A DNA stretch of 9,253 nucleotides from an uncultured Dyadobacter sp. (GTDB lineage: Bacteria; Bacteroidota; Bacteroidia; Cytophagales; Spirosomataceae). Position numbers and translations under genes: made by a program. The notes under the pieces are model-generated. The model was not told the origin of the DNA. It was given only the letters and a program-made list of their open reading frames with translations, and made no database searches. Where the stretch lies: contig CAMLNK010000092.1 in the NCBI GenBank assembly GCA_946481035.1, forward strand, positions 1 through 9,253, in the 5' to 3' direction. Shown piece after piece: positions 1 through 8,000 of this stretch; positions within the stretch are counted from its first letter, which is position 1, and each line of letters begins with the position of its first letter.

Positions 1-1300
1 TATTGGCCGGATAGCGCAGTACCACCGTGGGCAGGTTCCAGGAAATGTCGGCGATGTCGTCCGAGCCACCGCCGCCGGTATTGGGCGTGGCTGAAGGTTT
101 GGTGAGCTGGCTCAAAGTCGTGGCTAATCCGTTGGTTTCGAGCGCGCCTCCTTCCGGGTTTTGCATTTCCTTCTGGGCCGCCTTGGCGAGTACCTGGTCA
201 TCATCCGACCATTTGGGCAAGCCCACCCGCTTGATATTCTCGTACATCGTCTCTGCAATTGCCTGATTAAAATGTCCCGGCCATGCGCTGCCGAGCACTT
301 CGTAGGTCATTTTGGTTTCGGTCATTTGCGCAGCGCCTTCGGCAATGCGGATACCGTCCTTGAACATCTGCGTAATCTTCGGGTAGGTCCGTTCCCGGAA
401 ATAGTACCACACCGACGCTTTGGAAGGCACCACATTCGGCTGGTCGCCGCCGTCCTTGATCACGTAATGCGACCGCTGGGTAGTTTCCATATGCTCACGG
501 TGGAAGTTCCAGCCGATATTCATCAGTTCCACGGCATCGAGCGCGCTCTTTCCGCGCCAGGGCGCCGCGCCCGCGTGGGAGGCCTGCCCTTCAAAGTTGA
601 ATTGTACCGACACCATTCCATTGTTCCCGCCGTCGCCGTACGACACCGACAGGTTATTGGCCACGTGGGTAAAAATACAGGCGTCCACATTTTTGAAAAA
701 ACCATCGCGGACATAATACGCCTTGGTACCGAGCTGTTCTTCGGCTACACCCGGCCATAGCATAATGGTACCGGGTATCTTCTCGCGTTCCATGATCTTT
801 TTCAATGCCAACACGGCCGTAATGTTCAGCGGCTGACCCGAGTTGTGGCCCTCGCCGTGACCTGGTGCACCTTCGATAATCGGGTCGTGGTAGGCCACGC
901 CGGGCTTTTGAGAGGCCTTTGGAATGCAATCGATGTCGCTCCCCACGGCGATTACCGGTTTCCCTGAGCCCCATTTGGCCGTCCAGGCGGTAGGAATGCC
1001 GGCGATGCCCTGTTCGATCGTAAAGCCGTTTTTCTTTAAAATGTCTGTCAGGTATTTAGAAGTCTCGAACTCCTGGAAACCCAGCTCACCGAAGCTGAAT
1101 ACCATGTCCACCATTTCCTGCGTGAACTTCGCCTGGCTATCGATTTCTTTGGCCATTTCCGTTTTCAGCGCGTCGATTTTGGCGGGGTTCATTTTCACCT
1201 GCGCCATGGTTTTCACCGGCAGCGCCATCATCGCGCCCGCCGCACATCCCATTGCCCAATGCCGCATTTTCCTGAACAAACCATCTGTTTTTGAAAGCAT
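1..1300 (-). CDS. Exported M20-family (AbgB-like) amidohydrolase, copy A, 3' end cut by window edge
   Basis: Reading from ATG at 1300 gives an open frame of 433 codons to the left edge with no stop, so the C-terminus lies outside the window. By alignment with the neighbouring copy (1325-2965), about 120 residues are missing. Family features: a GSDIDCIP segment (120-127), GHGEGHN (147-153) where M20D enzymes place metal ligands, AEEQ with the probable catalytic glutamates E187/E188, SHAG with H242 in the dimerisation domain, and GGGGSDDIADISW near 409-421. M20D enzymes hydrolyse the amide bond of N-acyl or aminobenzoyl amino acids; the substrate here is unknown. The N-terminus looks like a signal peptide ending near TMAQ (31-34), suggesting periplasmic location. 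Met12 (codon at 1265-1267) preceded by AGGAAA is an alternative start that still leaves a signal peptide. The gene starts 24 bp after the previous stop, so it is probably the last visible gene of the operon. Family call is strong; substrate is not resolved. Confidence 0.9.
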   Translation of the reverse strand, partial: MLSKTDGLFRKMRHWAMGCAAGAMMALPVKTMAQVKMNPAKIDALKTEMAKEIDSQAKFTQEMVDMVFSFGELGFQEFETSKYLTDILKKNGFTIEQGIAGIPTAWTAKWGSGKPVIAVGSDIDCIPKASQKPGVAYHDPIIEGAPGHGEGHNSGQPLNITAVLALKKIMEREKIPGTIMLWPGVAEEQLGTKAYYVRDGFFKNVDACIFTHVANNLSVSYGDGGNNGMVSVQFNFEGQASHAGAAPWRGKSALDAVELMNIGWNFHREHMETTQRSHYVIKDGGDQPNVVPSKASVWYYFRERTYPKITQMFKDGIRIAEGAAQMTETKMTYEVLGSAWPGHFNQAIAETMYENIKRVGLPKWSDDDQVLAKAAQKEMQNPEGGALETNGLATTLSQLTKPSATPNTGGGGSDDIADISWNLPTVVLRYPAN

Positions 1301-1324
1301 ATCTGGAATTGTTCAAATATTAGC

Positions 1325-2965
1325 CTATTTCCCTGTGCCTGAGTTCTTTTCTTCCTTTATAGTCGGGTATTTAATACCTAACTGTTCGAGGTAGGTCGGA
1401 TATTTGGCCGGATCGTAATAATATTTCTTCATCTCCGGCCGGTACTGCTCCATAATTTTTTGATTAAGATGAACAGCCGGCTTGTCGGTTTTGGAAATCA
1501 GCGCCGTGTACTTGGTATCCTTAGTCTGCACTTCATTGAAATACTTCCACGCACTGGTCAGGATTTCAGGTTTTACAAAAAGGTCCAGCAGCGTCATTGC
1601 CTCGGCTTTCGCGCCAGCGGTAACGCCTTTGTGCGCGATGGGCGTCGCCATGGCGATCGCGTTGGCCCAGTGGTGGCCGGGTAATCCGGGAATATTGGCC
1701 GGATAGCCGAGGACAATTGTCGGTAAATTCCAGGAAATGTCAGCAATATCATCCGACCCTCCGCCGCCCGATGAAGCGGTCGCCATCGGCTTTCTCAACT
1801 GGCTCAGGGAAGTGCTCAAACCGTCGTTCGCCCGCTCGCCACCGAAGCCGATAGCAGGGCTTTCCACTTCTTTCTGCAATGCGCGGGCCAGTTTCTGGTC
1901 TGCTTCGCTCCATTGCGGCAAGCCCACACTCTTGATATTCTCATACATTGCCTCGGCAATAGGCTGGTTCATATGCCCCGGCCAGGCGCTGCCCAGCACT
2001 TCGTAGGACATTTTTGTCTCGGTCATTTTCGCCGCCGCCTCGGCAATGCGGATGCCGTCTTTGTACATTTGCGTGATCTTCGGATAGCTGCGCTCGCGGA
2101 AATAGTACCATACCGACGCTTTGGAAGGCACCACATTGGGCTGATCGCCGCCATCGGTGATCACGTAATGCGAACGTTGGGTGGTTTCCATGTGCTCGCG
2201 GTGGTAGTTCCAGCCGATATTCATCAGTTCTACGGCATCCAAAGCACTTTTCCCCCGCCAGGGCGCACCGCCTGCATGCGAGGCCTGTCCTTCGAAATCG
2301 AAGCGAACGGAGATCATCCCATTACCGCCGCCGTCACCATAGGAAGTACCCAGGTTACTGCTTACGTGGGTGAAAATGCAGGCGTCGACGTCCTTGAAAT
2401 AGCCGTCACGAACGAAATAGGCCTTCGTAGCCAGCTGCTCCTCGGCCACACCCGGCCAGAGCATGATGGTGCCCGGTATCTTTTCGCGCTCCATGATTTT
2501 TTTCAATGCCAGTACGGCCGTCACATTCAGCGGCTGACCGGAGTTGTGTCCTTCGCCGTGGCCGGGCGCACCTTCGATGATCGGATCGTGGTAAGCTACG
2601 CCGGGCTTCTGCGAAGCTTTGGGAATACAATCTATATCACTGCCAACGGCAATTACCGGTTTCCCCGAGCCCCATTTGGCCGTCCAGGCGGTAGGAATGC
2701 CGGAAATGCCCTGCTCGATCGTAAATCCGTTCTTTTGGAGAATATCCGTCAGGTATTTCGAAGTTTCAACTTCCTGGAAACCCAGCTCACCGAAGCTGAA
2801 AATCATATCCACCATTTCCTGCGTAAACTTCTTCTGCCCGTCGATGTCTTTGGCCAGTTCGGTTTTAAGCGCGTCGATTTTGGCAGGAGTGAGTTTGGTT
2901 TGCGCGCTCGCGAGGCCCGGCAACAAAGCCAGCGCTGCCAGCCACTTGAACATATATTTTTTCAT
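1325..2965 (-). CDS. Exported M20-family (AbgB-like) amidohydrolase, copy B
   Basis: This is a complete 546-residue protein. A short signal peptide (residues 1-21, ending ASA before Gln22) predicts export. The first catalytic half (about 25-215) contains GSDIDCIP (108-115), GHGEGHN (135-141), AEEQ (174-177, E175/E176) and a THV with H200. The dimerisation domain (about 218-330) has SHAG with H230 and a PWRGKSALDAV stretch. The second catalytic half includes SDDIADISW (404-412), PGHHW with H431/H432, and AHKG (444-447). This order matches AbgB-type M20D peptidases, which hydrolyse p-aminobenzoyl-glutamate or N-acyl amino acids. The position normally held by Cys in GCGHN/GCGHD is Glu138 here. 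About 75 residues rich in Tyr, Lys and Pro follow the AbgB-like core. The start lies 2 bp after the susD-like stop, implying translational coupling in the transporter operon. Likely role: periplasmic amide hydrolysis of an imported ligand. It is a close paralogue of the next gene; exact substrate is unknown. Confidence 0.93.
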   Translation of the reverse strand: MKKYMFKWLAALALLPGLASAQTKLTPAKIDALKTELAKDIDGQKKFTQEMVDMIFSFGELGFQEVETSKYLTDILQKNGFTIEQGISGIPTAWTAKWGSGKPVIAVGSDIDCIPKASQKPGVAYHDPIIEGAPGHGEGHNSGQPLNVTAVLALKKIMEREKIPGTIMLWPGVAEEQLATKAYFVRDGYFKDVDACIFTHVSSNLGTSYGDGGGNGMISVRFDFEGQASHAGGAPWRGKSALDAVELMNIGWNYHREHMETTQRSHYVITDGGDQPNVVPSKASVWYYFRERSYPKITQMYKDGIRIAEAAAKMTETKMSYEVLGSAWPGHMNQPIAEAMYENIKSVGLPQWSEADQKLARALQKEVESPAIGFGGERANDGLSTSLSQLRKPMATASSGGGGSDDIADISWNLPTIVLGYPANIPGLPGHHWANAIAMATPIAHKGVTAGAKAEAMTLLDLFVKPEILTSAWKYFNEVQTKDTKYTALISKTDKPAVHLNQKIMEQYRPEMKKYYYDPAKYPTYLEQLGIKYPTIKEEKNSGTGK

Positions 2966-2985
2966 ACCTAAATCAGTTTGTTAGT
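2963..2985 (-). promoter_or_regulatory. Translation start region of M20 copy B, similar to that of the SusC gene
   Basis: Reading on the minus strand, ACTAAC, ACTGATT and AGGTATGAAAAA occur in this order. The same three blocks occur ahead of the SusC start at 7974-8000, with 1-4 bp differences in spacing. Here the first two blocks encode the last codons and stop of the SusD protein (TNKLI-stop). AGG sits only 1 nt from the ATG, which is too close for a normal Shine-Dalgarno contact. The similarity is direct observation; a function in initiation is inference. Confidence 0.4.
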
Positions 2986-4446
2986 GGACAATTCCGCATT
3001 CGGGATCGGGAAAATGTACTCGGGCTGCGAGGGAGAAATGGATGGCGCCGACAGCCCGCCGCTTCCCTTCGCCGGGATCGTGAGCAGGTTACGCAACAGG
3101 TCGTTCGAGCGCATACCTTCGCCGAGGAATTCGATACGGCGTTCAATCCAGATCGTTTTTACCAACGCATCCGCGGTGGCAATGTCGGCGGTCGGGAATG
3201 CGTAGGAAGCGTCGGAGCGCAGCCGCACCGCTTTCAGCAACTCCGCCGATTTGGCGAGATCGCCGGTTTTGGCGAGTGCCTCGGCGTAGTTCAGCAGCAC
3301 TTCGGAATACCGGAGCAGCGGCACATAATCGATGGTCGGGTTGGTCTGGTTGTATTTTTTCAAATACGTAAGCCCGCCCGCTACCCGCGTGAATGCGGAT
3401 TTACGGACATCGGTAGCTGGCCAGGTCGGTTCTCCCAGAATGCCCGTCGGGTTCAGGTTGTATTCCAAATTGAGATTATACTCGTACGCGAGCGAATTCT
3501 GGCCGCTTACCAGGTTCAGGGCGGTCATCGGCATCGAGAAAATCGACTCGGTAGTCGTGTAGTCCGTGAAAAATACAGTGGTAATGTTCGATTGCAGCTG
3601 GTGCTTTACACCCGTCGGCGCGCTGAATGGCGCAGCATCCGAAACGATCTTCTTCGCTTCCGAAACCGTTTTGGCATAGTCACCCATGGTCAGGTACACC
3701 CTCGTTTTCAATGCGATAGCCGTGTTTTTATGGGCCCGCGTGGTATTCAGCAGGGCTGTGGAATAGGTATTGGGCAAAGCGGCTTCGGCGTCGTCGAGGT
3801 CTTTCAGGATTTGCGCATACACTTCCGCAACCGTACTGCGCGCGAGGTCATTGTTGGCCGGGGTACTCTCGCCCTGCAAACGCAACGGAATGCCCGGCGA
3901 GGCGCCCTTGTCCTTCGCGTAGGGCTGCGCATAGCGGGTAATGAGCCCGAAATAGCAGAATGCACGCACAAATTTCGCCTCCGCCAGGTATTGCGCAGCT
4001 GTGGCTGCATCCACTACACCGGGGTGCTTCGGCAGGCCGTCGATGAGCAGGTTGGCCGAATTGATAGCCGTGTAGGAAGTACCCCATGCGGAAGAAGCGT
4101 CGTTGGAACCGGAAGTAACGGTGTGGCTCCAAGCGTCGTAACCTGTGAAAACATTCTGCGTACGGTTGATAAACTCCTCGCCCCGGATATCGGCAAGCAT
4201 CAGGTAGCGCCCGCCATACAGGCTGGCGTTTTTCATGGCTCCATACAAACCATTCACCTGCCCCAGCACACGGGCGGGCGTGTCGAAAATGTAGGCGTCC
4301 TGCAATGCAATGTTGGGCACGGGGTTGAGCAGTTCCTTTTCATCGCACGAGGTCATGAGGACCGTCATGGGCAATGCCATGCACGCCAGCCGGAACAGCA
4401 GGGTATTCACCGGCTTCATAGGAGTGTTTTTGAGGATATTTTTCAT
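2968..4446 (-). CDS. SusD/RagB-family outer-membrane surface lipoprotein
   Basis: A 492-residue protein, slightly short for SusD homologues (often 500-600). SusD proteins form the lid of a SusC transporter and bind the ligand outside the cell. The N-terminus has a hydrophobic lipoprotein signal ending MTSC, with Cys34 as the probable lipidated residue. The following DEKE is acidic, as expected of surface-export signals in Bacteroidota lipoproteins. Family motifs: YTAINSANLLIDGL (125-138), AEAKFVRAFCYFGL (155-168) with the typical R-A-x-x-Y-F pattern, YAQPY (172-176), GIPLRL (185-190), TPR-like LLRYSEVLLNYAEAL (377-391), and the C-terminal ERRIEFLGEG with R446 and DLLRNL (435-454), followed by FPIPNAEL (479-486). 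Met10 is an alternative start that leaves a shorter signal peptide. The gene begins 2 bp after the SusC stop and ends 2 bp before the M20 start, so all three are probably cotranscribed and coupled. The ligand cannot be read from this family; RagB-type members handle peptides. Confidence 0.95.
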   Translation of the reverse strand: MKNILKNTPMKPVNTLLFRLACMALPMTVLMTSCDEKELLNPVPNIALQDAYIFDTPARVLGQVNGLYGAMKNASLYGGRYLMLADIRGEEFINRTQNVFTGYDAWSHTVTSGSNDASSAWGTSYTAINSANLLIDGLPKHPGVVDAATAAQYLAEAKFVRAFCYFGLITRYAQPYAKDKGASPGIPLRLQGESTPANNDLARSTVAEVYAQILKDLDDAEAALPNTYSTALLNTTRAHKNTAIALKTRVYLTMGDYAKTVSEAKKIVSDAAPFSAPTGVKHQLQSNITTVFFTDYTTTESIFSMPMTALNLVSGQNSLAYEYNLNLEYNLNPTGILGEPTWPATDVRKSAFTRVAGGLTYLKKYNQTNPTIDYVPLLRYSEVLLNYAEALAKTGDLAKSAELLKAVRLRSDASYAFPTADIATADALVKTIWIERRIEFLGEGMRSNDLLRNLLTIPAKGSGGLSAPSISPSQPEYIFPIPNAELSTNKLI

Positions 4447-4448
4447 GA

Positions 4449-7400
4449 TCAGAAACCGAGGTTTAAACCAAATGTGAATGTGCGGCCTTGTGGAATGGAG
4501 TTCTTCTCCACACCAGGGGTCGTGTTGGAATTACCATTGACCGAAATCTCGGGGTCGGTACCGGTGTATTTCGTGAGGATGAATGCATTGAAAACCTGCG
4601 CATACAACCGCACCGAACTCAGCCCCAGACGGCTCAGGACCGGCCCCGGCACCCGGTAACCCAGCGACACCGACTGCAACCGAAGGAAGTCGCCCTTCTC
4701 GGCATTCTCCGAGATCGGCCAAGACGAGCCGTTGGAAAGCAGGTCGCCGTACACGACACGCGGAATGTTGGTTACCTGCCCCGGCGTGGTCCACCGGTCG
4801 AGTACCTCTGTGGTATTGTTCCAGAAGCGCTGGTCACGCCAGGTGCCTTTGGTACCGTTCATCACCAGGTTGCCACCCGAGTAGGTGAAATTCACGCCCA
4901 AATCCCATTGCCCGTATTTGACATTATTAATAAAACCGCCGTAATAGGTCGGCAAAGCATTACCGAGCAGGTAGTAGTCGTCCACCGCGATGGCAGGTGC
5001 GGGAGAGCCGTCCAGGTAAGTCCAGCGGCTGCCCCCCGCAGGTACCACGTGGCTGTACTGCACGCGTTCGCCCGCCTTGTTGATGAAGATGCGCTGGCCG
5101 TTTTCGGGGTTCACACCATCCGTTTTCGCCCCATACAAGCTGCCCACCGAATAGCCAACGCGGGTAATGTTGGTCGCCTCCGCTGCCGTGGAAGTAGTAC
5201 CCACCAGCTCGGTACCCTGCCCGTACAGCTCGGTGACCTTGTTTTTGTTATGCGTGAAATTGAGACTTGTGTTCCAGCTCAGCTTACCCCTGCGGATAAT
5301 GTTGGCATTCACGCCCAGCTCGATGCCGTGGTTGTACATCGCGCCGATGTTCATGAATATCGCATCACCGGGAATACCCTTCGAAGGCGACTGTGGCACA
5401 TTAAGGATCAGTCCATTGACACTGTTCGCATAATAGGTTGCTTCGAGGGTAATGCGGTCGTTCAGGAAGCTGACGTCGGCGCCTACGTTGGTCTGGTTGC
5501 TCGTTTCCCAGCCAAGGTCGGGGTTACCTCCCTGGCTGAAATTCCATGTCGGGACAGCCGCGTACAGGTTCGATTCGTACAATGCGAGCGATCCGTACGC
5601 GCTCACGCCCGAGTTACCTACGCGTCCCCAGCTCGCGCGCAGCTTCACGCTGCTCATGATATCGGCCAGTTTGGAATGCTTGTAGAACTCCTCCTCCGAA
5701 ATACTCCATCCGGCCGATACTCCGCCGAAGTTACCGTACTTTTTGCCGCTGCCGAGCGCCGAGTTGCCGTCGCGGCGGTAGTTGAGCGTAAAAAAGTATT
5801 TTTTACCAAAATCGTAGGTAAACCGCGAGAACACCGAGGCTAATGCACTCTCTGTCATCACGTTGGCGGTAGGCGAAATTTGCCCGTAACTCCCCTGAAA
5901 CTCGTCAAAAAACGGGTCGGAAAGCTGCGTGCGGGTCGCGCCCCAGCCCGATGTTCCGAATTTTTGCACGTCGTAACCCGCCAGCAACGAAATATTGTGA
6001 TGGGTGGCGATGGTAGTCTGGTAGTTCAATGTATTGGTCCAGTTCCAGTTGCTGATCAGCCTGCTGCTGTTGGTAGCGCTGCCATTCGAAGAGTTTCCGG
6101 GGCCATGAACAGGGCTATTGAAGCTCACGTTCTCCACTTTCAGGCGGTCCATCGCGTAGCTCATTTTATATTGCAAACCCTTGAAAATCTTCACCGTCGT
6201 GCCGAAATTGGCGATAATGCGGTCGTTTTCCGAGGTATACTTGTTCAAATCAAGTAGTGGAACAGGGTTGTAAAAGTTGCTCGCCACCTTGTTGTTGCCC
6301 ATCCCCAGCGTGTTGGAAGTACTCAAATTGTAGGAACCGTCCGGGTTCACGACATACACGTTCGGGGCCGACAGCCACGCAAGCCGGGCCGAACCCACCA
6401 GTCCAAACGCATTACCGCTTAGCGAACCGGTGTTGGGCGATGCATTCAGGCTGGTATTGTAATTGATATTTCCTGAAAACGACAGCCAGGAATTGAGCTT
6501 GTGATCGATATTGAAACGGGCCGCTTTCCGGGTAAACTGATTGGTTTTCAGAATGCCCTTCTGGTTACTGTAATTCGTGGAAAAGTAATATTTCGTCGAT
6601 TCCGAACCGCCCGAAACACTGATGCTGTGATTTTGTGAAACGCCGGTCTGGTATACCTTGTCGTACCAGTTGGTATTCACGATGGAGCCGTCCTCCTGAA
6701 TAATCGGAAAGAAAAGCGCCGACGCCACGGCGTCGTTGTTCGCATTGCCGCCCAGGATCTTGGCGTTCATCACGCCTTCATTCTTAATATCCATAAACTG
6801 CTGTGCATTCAGCATCGTCGGCAACCGGGTGGCTTTGGTCATACCGGTCCAGCCTTCGTAAGTCACTTTCGCTTTGCCGGTTTTCCCGCTTTTGGTCGTG
6901 ATCAGTAACACGCCCGCTGCTGCGCGCGAACCATAAATGGATGTCGAAGCGGCATCTTTGAGCACGTCGATCGACTCAATATCGGCAGGGTTAATATCCC
7001 CCAGCGGGTTGTTTGCCACGGTCGTGTTGGCCGAAACGTCGCCGGTATTAATGGGAATACCATCCACCACGATCAACGGAAACGAGCTGAGTGAGATCGA
7101 ATTGATACCCCTGATGCGGATCACCGGCGGGTTGTTGAGCACCCCGTTCGGCTGGCCGATGCTTACCCCGGTAGCACGCCCCGCCAGCCCCTGGTCGAAG
7201 CTTTGCACAGGCATATCCTTCAATTTATCCCCCGAGACCCGCGCCGCCGAACCTGTAAACTCCTCCTTGGATTGCGTGCCGTACCCTACCACCATCAGCT
7301 CATTCAGCTGCTTGGTACTGCTCGCCAGCTTGATACTGATCGCCGACTGGCCTCCCACGGCCACTTCCTGCGCTACGTAACCCACGTACGAGAACACGAG

Positions 7401-7976
7401 CACAGGTGCACCCGAGTCCGACACCTTGATAATGTACTTCCCATTCATGTCGGTGATCGTACCCGTTGACGTGCCCTTTACCAACACCGCCACACCGGGC
7501 AATGCCTCGCCGTTATCGTTGTCGGTCACTACGCCCGCTATTTCGCGGTCGGCCGGGCGCACGAGCGACGCCAGCAGGATTTCCGTTTTCTGGATCTGGC
7601 CGGTTGTTTTGGCCTCTTTTTCGACGATTACCACTGTGCCCTTCTGCTCGCGGTAATCGAGGCGTGTCGGGCCGAGCAATTCGTCGAGCACCGCATCCAC
7701 CGGCTTGTGGCTCACGGCGATATTGACCCGGTAGGGCGCCACAAGCTCTTCATTGTACACAAATTTGAAGCCGGTCTTTTTCTTGATCAGGTTGAATGCC
7801 TCTTTCAGGCTCCGGTCGCGGAGCGTAAGGTCGATCGTCACTTCCTGAAGGCTCTGTTTGACCTCACCTTCCGCCCTGGCGAAAGGCATCGTCACCAGCA
7901 GCGTGAAAAACAGAAAGAACGCGGTCGAGCGTGTCCATTTGTGTATGGACAGTAAACTTCTGGTACAATTTTTCAT
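4449..7976 (-). CDS. SusC/RagA-family TonB-dependent outer-membrane transporter with N-terminal STN signalling domain
   Basis: A 1,175-residue protein. Residues 1-35 form a signal peptide (cleavage near ARA|EG). Residues about 44-118 form an STN (secretin/TonB short N-terminal) domain, with SLKEAFNLIKKKTGFKFVYN (56-75) as its core. A carboxypeptidase-regulatory-like beta-sandwich follows at about 144-218 (GVVTDNDNGEALPGVAV, FSYVGY). The plug begins at ELMVVGYGTQ (226-235), a typical SusC entry motif, and includes IRIRG (286-290), LIVVDGIPI (301-309) and SIYGSRAAAGVLLITTKSG (346-364). The rest is a large beta-barrel that ends in GLNLGF with a terminal Phe, as needed for outer-membrane insertion. 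It imports a ligand with TonB energy and pairs with the SusD protein encoded 2 bp downstream. An STN domain is found in transporters that signal to a FecR-type anti-sigma factor, and such a gene lies directly upstream here. The 172-bp spacer suggests a promoter of its own in addition to readthrough. Substrate unresolved. Confidence 0.97.
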   Translation of the reverse strand: MKNCTRSLLSIHKWTRSTAFFLFFTLLVTMPFARAEGEVKQSLQEVTIDLTLRDRSLKEAFNLIKKKTGFKFVYNEELVAPYRVNIAVSHKPVDAVLDELLGPTRLDYREQKGTVVIVEKEAKTTGQIQKTEILLASLVRPADREIAGVVTDNDNGEALPGVAVLVKGTSTGTITDMNGKYIIKVSDSGAPVLVFSYVGYVAQEVAVGGQSAISIKLASSTKQLNELMVVGYGTQSKEEFTGSAARVSGDKLKDMPVQSFDQGLAGRATGVSIGQPNGVLNNPPVIRIRGINSISLSSFPLIVVDGIPINTGDVSANTTVANNPLGDINPADIESIDVLKDAASTSIYGSRAAAGVLLITTKSGKTGKAKVTYEGWTGMTKATRLPTMLNAQQFMDIKNEGVMNAKILGGNANNDAVASALFFPIIQEDGSIVNTNWYDKVYQTGVSQNHSISVSGGSESTKYYFSTNYSNQKGILKTNQFTRKAARFNIDHKLNSWLSFSGNINYNTSLNASPNTGSLSGNAFGLVGSARLAWLSAPNVYVVNPDGSYNLSTSNTLGMGNNKVASNFYNPVPLLDLNKYTSENDRIIANFGTTVKIFKGLQYKMSYAMDRLKVENVSFNSPVHGPGNSSNGSATNSSRLISNWNWTNTLNYQTTIATHHNISLLAGYDVQKFGTSGWGATRTQLSDPFFDEFQGSYGQISPTANVMTESALASVFSRFTYDFGKKYFFTLNYRRDGNSALGSGKKYGNFGGVSAGWSISEEEFYKHSKLADIMSSVKLRASWGRVGNSGVSAYGSLALYESNLYAAVPTWNFSQGGNPDLGWETSNQTNVGADVSFLNDRITLEATYYANSVNGLILNVPQSPSKGIPGDAIFMNIGAMYNHGIELGVNANIIRRGKLSWNTSLNFTHNKNKVTELYGQGTELVGTTSTAAEATNITRVGYSVGSLYGAKTDGVNPENGQRIFINKAGERVQYSHVVPAGGSRWTYLDGSPAPAIAVDDYYLLGNALPTYYGGFINNVKYGQWDLGVNFTYSGGNLVMNGTKGTWRDQRFWNNTTEVLDRWTTPGQVTNIPRVVYGDLLSNGSSWPISENAEKGDFLRLQSVSLGYRVPGPVLSRLGLSSVRLYAQVFNAFILTKYTGTDPEISVNGNSNTTPGVEKNSIPQGRTFTFGLNLGF

Positions 7977-8000
7977 ACCTTTGAATCAGTTGGGGTTAGT
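7974..8000 (-). promoter_or_regulatory. Translation start region of the SusC gene
   Basis: The leader just before the ATG at 7976 reads ACTAAC, then AACTGATT, then AAAGG one nucleotide before the start codon and gap T. A purine-rich AAAGG this close is a poor Shine-Dalgarno site, but weak sites are usual in Bacteroidota. The block order is shared with the start region at 2963-2985. The chosen start gives an immediate signal peptide, which supports it. Confidence 0.4.

Larger units (their letters stand above)
1..2965 (-). repeat. Tandem duplication of the M20 amidohydrolase gene (direct, about 1.7 kb period)
   Basis: The two M20 genes are colinear with an offset near 1,701 bp over the conserved N-terminal half. 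By eye the proteins agree at roughly four fifths of mature positions. Identical DNA blocks include the stretches beginning at 966 and 2667 (about 37 bp) and at 1071 and 2772 (over 25 bp). Most DNA differences elsewhere fall at third codon positions, which points to an old duplication held by purifying selection. Divergence is concentrated in the signal peptides and in the segment before GLSTSLSQL (residues about 365-385 of copy B), where copy A is 3 residues shorter. Direct repeats of this similarity could recombine to fuse or lose a copy. Confidence 0.88.

Noticed and set aside
1301..1324. Separate promoter for M20 copy A (TAATATTTG before the start)
   Set aside because: It only partly matches the Bacteroidota TAnnTTTG element, has no partner -33 element that I could place, and the 24-bp gap is better explained by readthrough.
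1913..2971. Plus-strand open frame (352 codons) opposite M20 copy B, with a similar one at 161-760 opposite copy A
   Set aside because: The two resemble each other only because the sense genes are paralogues. Neither shows a domain or a start context, and both mirror conserved M20 codons.
3592..4659. Plus-strand open frame (355 codons) opposite the SusD gene and the end of the SusC gene
   Set aside because: It spans the junction of two certain minus-strand genes and has no protein-like features.
4488..5843. Long open frame on the plus strand (451 codons) opposite the SusC gene
   Set aside because: It is antisense to a well-supported SusC coding region, its translation has no recognisable domain and an Arg/His/Val-rich composition typical of reverse-strand shadows of GC-rich genes.
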